Translations under genes and position numbers: made by a program
Shown: positions 8,945 to 12,606 of the stretch, piece by piece
How the letters are laid out: the number at the start of each line of letters is the position of its first letter
How positions within the stretch are numbered: position 1 is the first letter of the stretch
Assembly: GCA_946480715.1 (NCBI GenBank)
Contig: CAMLKK010000060.1
Coordinates: 1 to 12,606, forward strand
Direction of reading: 5' to 3'
DNA: 12,606 bases
From: an uncultured Bacteriovorax sp.
GTDB lineage: Bacteria > Bdellovibrionota > Bacteriovoracia > Bacteriovoracales > Bacteriovoracaceae
Notes under the pieces: generated by a model
What the model was told of the DNA's origin: nothing
Databases searched by the model: none
The model's input: only the letters and a program-made list of their open reading frames with translations

Positions 8945-9022
8945 TTCTCTGCAAAATAATTTCAGTCATTTCCAATGAAACAAACTTCTTGAGAATTGCT
9001 TGTCATATTTTCATGCAGAGAA
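8945..9022 (+). repeat. 9-bp perfect inverted repeat flanking the start of the HUH gene
   Basis: TTCTCTGCA at 8945-8953 is matched exactly in inverted orientation by TGCAGAGAA at 9014-9022, with 60 bases between. The right arm begins at the second base of the ATG at 9013. In the transcript the arms could pair and hide the start codon. In DNA they could be recognised by the encoded protein. By a rough count such a match within this short region would be expected by chance about once in a hundred tries, so it is suggestive only. Confidence 0.4.
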
Positions 9023-9582
9023 AAAAACCAATAAATGATATAGGCATCAGACATCGGGCGAGACCGGAAATTTTACGGACAACAAGTCTTCATTTAACTG
9101 TAAAAATTTTGAAAGAAAAATCAAGACTACGAACAAAATCACTCCTTCAAATACTTAAACGAGCCATCCAAAAAGGGAGGGCACAAGGTTTACGAATTCA
9201 TCACTACACACTTGAACATGATCACGTTCACCTAATTGTAGAAGCACGAAACAATGTAGAATTGGGTAAAGGCATGCAAGCTTTCGGCGTTTGCTTCGCC
9301 AAAGGAATTAACAAATGCAAAGCTTTTAAAGGAACTGCTTATAAACATCGCTATCACTTACGTAAAATTAATTCCGCACGCGACTTGAAGACCGTCATGA
9401 GATATGTTTTTAATAATTCAAAAAAGCATCGCAATTCATTAACGACGGTTCATCCTTTTAATTCAATCACCGCAGAAATTAAGCACAAACTTTTCACAAA
9501 AGAGAAAGTCGTTTTAGATAGAGAATTAATGGCATTGCTCGATCCCATGAAAATCTTTTACAATGCCATTGATTTTTATTAA
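9013..9582 (+). CDS. HUH (Y1, IS200/REP-type) transposase-family protein, catalytic Tyr apparently missing
   Basis: Small basic protein of 189 aa related to single-strand DNA transposases (Y1_Tnp, including REP-associated RAYTs). The core is visible: strand LHLTVKI (26-32), a helix (41-57), then EHDHVHLIVEA with the HUH pair H71 and H73. The helix 84-100 follows (GMQAFGVCFAKGIN), then KGTAYKHRYHLRKI and MRYVFNNSKKH. In active members a Tyr nucleophile lies on the helix before the conserved Asn. Here Phe95 is at that spot, so I expect loss of classical strand-cleavage activity unless Y110 or Y114 substitutes. Diverged relatives of this kind occur as single chromosomal genes in several bacteria. 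A TTG at 8989 would add eight residues, and neither start has a good ribosome site. No terminal repeats or accessory genes of an insertion sequence are seen. Its stop overlaps the stop of the opposite gene by 4 bases. Confidence 0.85.
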   Translation: MQRKKPINDIGIRHRARPEILRTTSLHLTVKILKEKSRLRTKSLLQILKRAIQKGRAQGLRIHHYTLEHDHVHLIVEARNNVELGKGMQAFGVCFAKGINKCKAFKGTAYKHRYHLRKINSARDLKTVMRYVFNNSKKHRNSLTTVHPFNSITAEIKHKLFTKEKVVLDRELMALLDPMKIFYNAIDFY

Positions 9583-10718
9583 AAGCGGTATGAAAGACCG
9601 AATTGCAAACGAGTTCCAGAAAGTGAACGCTCACTTTGTGTTCCGTTATTGTACTCATATGTCTCAGTTGAAGAATAGTAATCAAAAATTGCACGAGCAC
9701 CAAAGTTATTGCTCAATGTATATTTCATCCCCAGACCAAGAGAGAAAAAGTTACTGTCTCCTTCTTCTGTAACTGGCGCTACACCTGGTGTGCTCACTGA
9801 AGTTTCATTAGATTCACTTCCAATTCCGGCCGTTAACATACCGTAAAAAACAGGACGATTTAAATCATATGGTTTGTTGTAAAAGTGGTAGGAAAGTCCG
9901 CCCCCAAACTCCAGCCAGTCTGATTCACTTTGAACATCACCACCAGTTTCAGTAGTTCTCTTATGTACAAAACCAGTAACAGAAAAATCTCTTAAGAAAT
10001 TGTTCATGTTGAAAAAATAGCGTTCAATTCCCAATGAGAAATCAATTGCTGATGCTGTAAAATCTGTTGTCGTTCCGGCAGTGTCACTTTCACCTGAAAG
10101 TGAGTTGAGATAAAGCATTCCCCAAACTTCCCACTTATCAGCTTTGTTCGTTCCCATTCGAGATGGAAGTTCCATGATTTCTTCTGAAGACTCCACACGA
10201 GTGGATTTTGCCATCGTTGGGGCAGACTTTTTAGATGATGACTTCGGCTCCATTCCCAATTCTTCTAATTCTGCCTGATCAGCTTCATCTACTACGATTT
10301 CTTTGTCGTCGGAGACGGATGACGTTTTTTCATCGAGGGGCATAGATTCTGTGCCACCAGGAATGGCCTCTTCTTTTAAACTTTTTGTTGGGTCTTCAGT
10401 GATTTTTACAGGTGAAGCGATTTTTAAATTGAGGACCTTGTCGTTAGTAATTTCATTTGGATCTACTACTCTGTAGAGAGACCAAATTGATCTTGAAGGT
10501 GATACTTTTTCAGCAACTCCGCGAGCAATAACACCAGCGGTGATAAAAAACTTGGCGTGATCACCTACAACCAGACCGTCTTCTCCGCCCCGGTTGATGA
10601 GGACTGTTTTTTTCGAATCAGAAACTTTAAGAAATCGTAGTGTGAGTTTTTCGTCAATTTCTAAAGCATGGGCCGAAGCCGTCACTAAATATGAAAAAAG
10701 TAATACTTTTTTAATCAC
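9579..10718 (-). CDS. outer-membrane beta-barrel protein of unknown family (paralogue of the upstream gene)
   Basis: No named gene recognised. The 379-aa product has a clear signal peptide (basic MIKK, hydrophobic core, cleavage after A-H-A at residue 18). A small N-terminal domain at about 19-108 contains the turn-rich VLINRGGEDGLVVGDHAKFF and SIWSLYR. An acidic Ser/Glu/Asp linker of low complexity covers about 109-190. A C-terminal region of about 187 residues (193-379) alternates polar and hydrophobic residues and ends LQFGLSYRF. The terminal Phe and the size suggest an outer-membrane barrel of about eight strands. The start is GTG at 10718, chosen for the AGGAG site 8 bases upstream. It lies 11 bases after the stop of the related gene at 10730-12295, so the two form an operon. 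No ligand or function can be read from the sequence. Its 3' end overlaps the convergent HUH gene by four bases. Confidence 0.88.
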   Translation of the reverse strand: MIKKVLLFSYLVTASAHALEIDEKLTLRFLKVSDSKKTVLINRGGEDGLVVGDHAKFFITAGVIARGVAEKVSPSRSIWSLYRVVDPNEITNDKVLNLKIASPVKITEDPTKSLKEEAIPGGTESMPLDEKTSSVSDDKEIVVDEADQAELEELGMEPKSSSKKSAPTMAKSTRVESSEEIMELPSRMGTNKADKWEVWGMLYLNSLSGESDTAGTTTDFTASAIDFSLGIERYFFNMNNFLRDFSVTGFVHKRTTETGGDVQSESDWLEFGGGLSYHFYNKPYDLNRPVFYGMLTAGIGSESNETSVSTPGVAPVTEEGDSNFFSLGLGMKYTLSNNFGARAIFDYYSSTETYEYNNGTQSERSLSGTRLQFGLSYRF

Positions 10719-10726
10719 GAATCCCT

Positions 10727-10731
10727 CTCCT
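10727..10731 (-). promoter_or_regulatory. Shine-Dalgarno embedded in the stop codon of the upstream gene
   Basis: On the minus strand the sequence is TAGGAGAGGGATTC followed by GTG. The TAG stop of the first barrel gene (10730-10732) overlaps the AGGAG site of the second, 8 bases before its GTG. This supports the GTG start and coupled translation of the two paralogues. Confidence 0.6.
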
Positions 10732-12295
10732 AGAAATAAATGCTCATTCCTAAGTAATATTTTAAGTCGAACTTAGAAAATTTTCCATTGATATCGTCAG
10801 ATACTCCATCTGATGAATTGTAATTTTTAACGTCAGCATTAATTCCAAAATTGGCACTGGCCCCAACATTGACTGTATCTTCTGCCAAATCCCCCGTGCG
10901 GAAACGGTATTTCGTCATGAGCTGCATAGATGGAAGGGTCAAAACTTGGTACGAGTAATCTTTGGAAAGTTCTGGGGCAGACATATCAGAAGAACCCACT
11001 TTTAGTCCAAGGCCTGCGAGATAGATGAAGCGGTTTAACGTGAGTGGGTTGTGCACGAAATAGTAGTTAATGTAACCACCAACGAAACCTTCCTCTGAAC
11101 GTCCATTACGACCTCCGATGTCCAGGTCAACTACACCTCTTTCAAGAATGAATTGCAAAGACCAATTTTTCCACTCGGGATTACTTCGAGAAAGGTGCAG
11201 ATCATAACCAAGTCCCAAATGATATCCACGACCCTGGTAATACGAATCCGCATCTGTCGTCTGATTAACCATGGAGCCTGAATAATGAATCATGATTTCA
11301 TGACCATCCAATTCGCTAAGAGCAAGTTCTCTTCTGCGCATTTCGCTTTCGACACCTGTTTGGATGAAATATTTTCGAAGAGAAGCTGAATCGAGATCGG
11401 CCGTCCAGTTTTCACCATCACGCTGTTTTTTTGCAATCACTCTTGGTGAAATCTCTGCCTTTGCTTTTTTATCTTCACGGGCCTGTTCATAAGAGGATTT
11501 GATCGTAACAGCTTTATTGAACTCGCGCATGTCTGGCAATTTTTCTTGATCACGATAAAAATCTTTCACACCATATTTCATAGATGCAACTTTTTGTTCG
11601 TGGCCTTCTCCCATGCTATCAAGAAGTTTTTTATCTTCTGCTTTTTTTATGTCGCCGACACGTACAGTGCGATTACCCAAAAAATATCTTTGATCTGTTT
11701 TGTCACCGTATTCTTCGCTGTAATACGTTTCAGATTTGTTTCTGTATCCTTCATACGTGCTAATTTCAATGTCTGCCTCGGGGACTGGGTCTTCATCAAA
11801 AAGTTTTTCGCTGGCATCGTACTGATCTTCTTGATGAACCAAACGACGAGGCACGTTTTCTTCGTTGTCGGCCAAAAAAGCGTCAACGTCGCCGTATTCA
11901 TCTTTGTTCACTACCCGATGTCGGGTTTTAATGCGAAGAGGTCGTCCCATGCTCACTGAATGGTCCGTCATCATGAGAAGTTTGCTTGCTTTTTTAAGCT
12001 GATCAGGGAGATGGATAGTTTTGAGGGACCAGTAGGATTTGCGGGGCAGACTTTTAACCAATTCGCCCTCGGCCACTAAAAAGATGACGGGCGTTTCTTT
12101 TGGACCTTTTTGAACATAAAAACGAGCTTGAAGACCCTCTTTATACTCTTCGAGATCTCCGAGGTCCGCAATCATGCTTTCACCACTCGTAGAAACGTCG
12201 GTAATGCTGACTTCTTCAAGGGATAAGGCCCCTGCCAATTGAGAGTGTAAATAAAGGCTTAAAACCAATAAAACGCGTCCAAATTTTGTCTTCAT
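10730..12295 (-). CDS. large outer-membrane beta-barrel protein with long charged linker, unknown family
   Basis: No named gene recognised. From the ATG at 12295 it has 521 aa and a signal peptide: MKTK, a hydrophobic core, and likely cleavage after A-G-A at about residue 23. An in-frame ATG at 12325 would add ten residues. I prefer 12295 because the signal peptide then starts with its basic residues, but neither start has a good ribosome site. The N-terminal domain (about 24-125) contains PRKSYWSLK (84-92), matching SRSIWSLYR of the downstream gene. A very long hydrophilic linker (about 125-320) is rich in Lys, Asp, Glu and Tyr. The last 190 residues (about 330-521) look like an outer-membrane barrel and end in Tyr-Phe. 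Within them YYFVHNPLTLNRFIYLAGLG matches YHFYNKPYDLNRPVFYGMLT of the neighbour. It is therefore an older duplicate with an expanded linker. It is the first gene of a two-gene operon, divergent from the small gene at 12409. Confidence 0.88.
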   Translation of the reverse strand: MKTKFGRVLLVLSLYLHSQLAGALSLEEVSITDVSTSGESMIADLGDLEEYKEGLQARFYVQKGPKETPVIFLVAEGELVKSLPRKSYWSLKTIHLPDQLKKASKLLMMTDHSVSMGRPLRIKTRHRVVNKDEYGDVDAFLADNEENVPRRLVHQEDQYDASEKLFDEDPVPEADIEISTYEGYRNKSETYYSEEYGDKTDQRYFLGNRTVRVGDIKKAEDKKLLDSMGEGHEQKVASMKYGVKDFYRDQEKLPDMREFNKAVTIKSSYEQAREDKKAKAEISPRVIAKKQRDGENWTADLDSASLRKYFIQTGVESEMRRRELALSELDGHEIMIHYSGSMVNQTTDADSYYQGRGYHLGLGYDLHLSRSNPEWKNWSLQFILERGVVDLDIGGRNGRSEEGFVGGYINYYFVHNPLTLNRFIYLAGLGLKVGSSDMSAPELSKDYSYQVLTLPSMQLMTKYRFRTGDLAEDTVNVGASANFGINADVKNYNSSDGVSDDINGKFSKFDLKYYLGMSIYF

Positions 12296-12344
12296 AGAGA
12301 AAAGTTTAGCACAATAATACGCCATGCATACACGAGGGAATTCC

Positions 12345-12373
12345 TTGCTTCACTGCGAATAATTTTCTATAAC
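12345..12373 (+). promoter_or_regulatory. sigma70-type promoter for the small gene at the right edge
   Basis: TTGCTT (12345-12350) and TATAAC (12368-12373) are 17 bases apart, predicting a start near 12380 and a leader of about 29 bases. The -10 differs from consensus at one base. The -35 hexamer is identical to that of the promoter at 2347-2375. Confidence 0.6.
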
Positions 12374-12408
12374 TGTAGAGGTAAAAATGACAAAAAAAGG
12401 ACCTCGTT

Positions 12409-12606
12409 ATGAGCAAGAAAAAGATTAAGAAAATCTATAAATACGAATGTACGATTACTGGTGAAGCTTTCAAGACCACTGCTGAAGCAAAACATCCTGA
12501 TGAACTCACGACTGTTAGTGCTTATTACCAACTTCATCCTGAACTGGATGACCGTCCACTTGAGATCAAACTTAAAGTGAAGAACGAAGAAGAAACAGCA
12601 GCTGCA
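12409..12606 (+). CDS. small lysine-rich protein of unknown function, 3' end cut by window edge
   Basis: The frame is open for 66 codons from the ATG at 12409 to the end of the window. An AAGGA ribosome site at 12397-12401, 7 bases upstream, and a good promoter at 12345-12373 support it as a real, well-expressed gene. The visible part starts with a strongly basic MSKKKIKKIYKY. It continues CTITGEAFKTTAEAKHPDEL, then SAYYQLHPELDDRP and LEIKLKVK, and becomes Glu/Ala-rich at the edge. There is no signal peptide or membrane segment, so it is probably cytoplasmic. The mix of a basic start, a single Cys (C14) and short beta-like stretches does not match any family I recognise. It might bind nucleic acid, but nothing seen proves that. 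It is divergent from the barrel operon and the two share a short intergenic region. Confidence 0.8.
   Translation, partial: MSKKKIKKIYKYECTITGEAFKTTAEAKHPDELTTVSAYYQLHPELDDRPLEIKLKVKNEEETAAA

Noticed and set aside
8903..9012. REP-like hairpins or IS ends around the HUH gene.
   Set aside because: Apart from the 9-bp inverted repeat reported separately, no GC-rich hairpin, direct repeat or target duplication is seen.
11546..11959. 137-codon plus-strand frame opposite the large barrel gene.
   Set aside because: Antisense shadow of the charged linker; Phe-rich composition comes from reading Lys/Glu codons backwards.
12314..12319. TATTAT on the minus strand as the -10 of the barrel operon promoter.
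   Set aside because: Position is plausible, but no -35 or extended -10 matches at usual spacing, so it is not listed as a feature.
12387..12428. A 13-codon frame with an upstream GAGG, overlapping the start of the small gene, as a possible leader peptide.
   Set aside because: The predicted transcription start near 12380 falls inside its ribosome site, and the peptide has no attenuator-like feature.

Overview
The window looks like a chromosomal segment from a Gram-negative, AT-leaning member of the Bdellovibrionota, probably near Bacteriovorax/Peredibacter. That placement is an inference. It rests on the style of the proteins: an inner-membrane coiled-coil M23 peptidase, lysine-rich cytoplasmic proteins, many envelope proteins of unknown family, and use of TTG, GTG and apparently CTG start codons. 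There is no CRISPR array, rRNA, tRNA or complete insertion sequence. No gene-free gap exceeds about 120 bases.

Left part (1-2311): a PrkA/YeaG-type serine protein kinase runs off the left edge on the minus strand. It is divergent from a PP2C-type protein phosphatase, so a kinase and a Ser/Thr phosphatase share one short intergenic region.

Centre (2347-8902): a plus-strand gene cluster for envelope and export. A recognisable sigma70-type promoter (TTGCTT-N17-TACAAT) precedes a membrane-anchored M23 (LytM-type) peptidase with a TTG start and a full set of catalytic residues. SecA, the preprotein translocase motor, follows. SecA overlaps by one base (TAATG) an acidic, largely disordered protein of 446 aa that ends in a YbjQ/UPF0145-like domain. 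That gene in turn overlaps (CTGA) a GlpD-type glycerol-3-phosphate dehydrogenase, whose best-supported start codon is CTG.

Right part (9013-12606): a small HUH (Y1, IS200/REP-type) transposase-family gene keeps its HxH motif but has Phe where the nucleophilic Tyr normally sits. It meets the next gene tail to tail, with stop codons overlapping in TTAA. Two minus-strand genes then form an operon that encodes a pair of diverged paralogous outer-membrane proteins. Each has a signal peptide, a small N-terminal domain with a shared W-S-L motif, a long charged linker and a barrel of about 190 residues ending in Phe. Divergent from them, behind a good promoter (TTGCTT-N17-TATAAC), starts a small lysine-rich protein of unknown function that runs off the right edge.

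Most of the window is ordinary housekeeping. The points most worth a second look are the CTG start of glpD, the undescribed SecA-coupled acidic/YbjQ-like protein, the paralogous barrel pair, and the Tyr-less HUH protein with an inverted repeat around its start codon.
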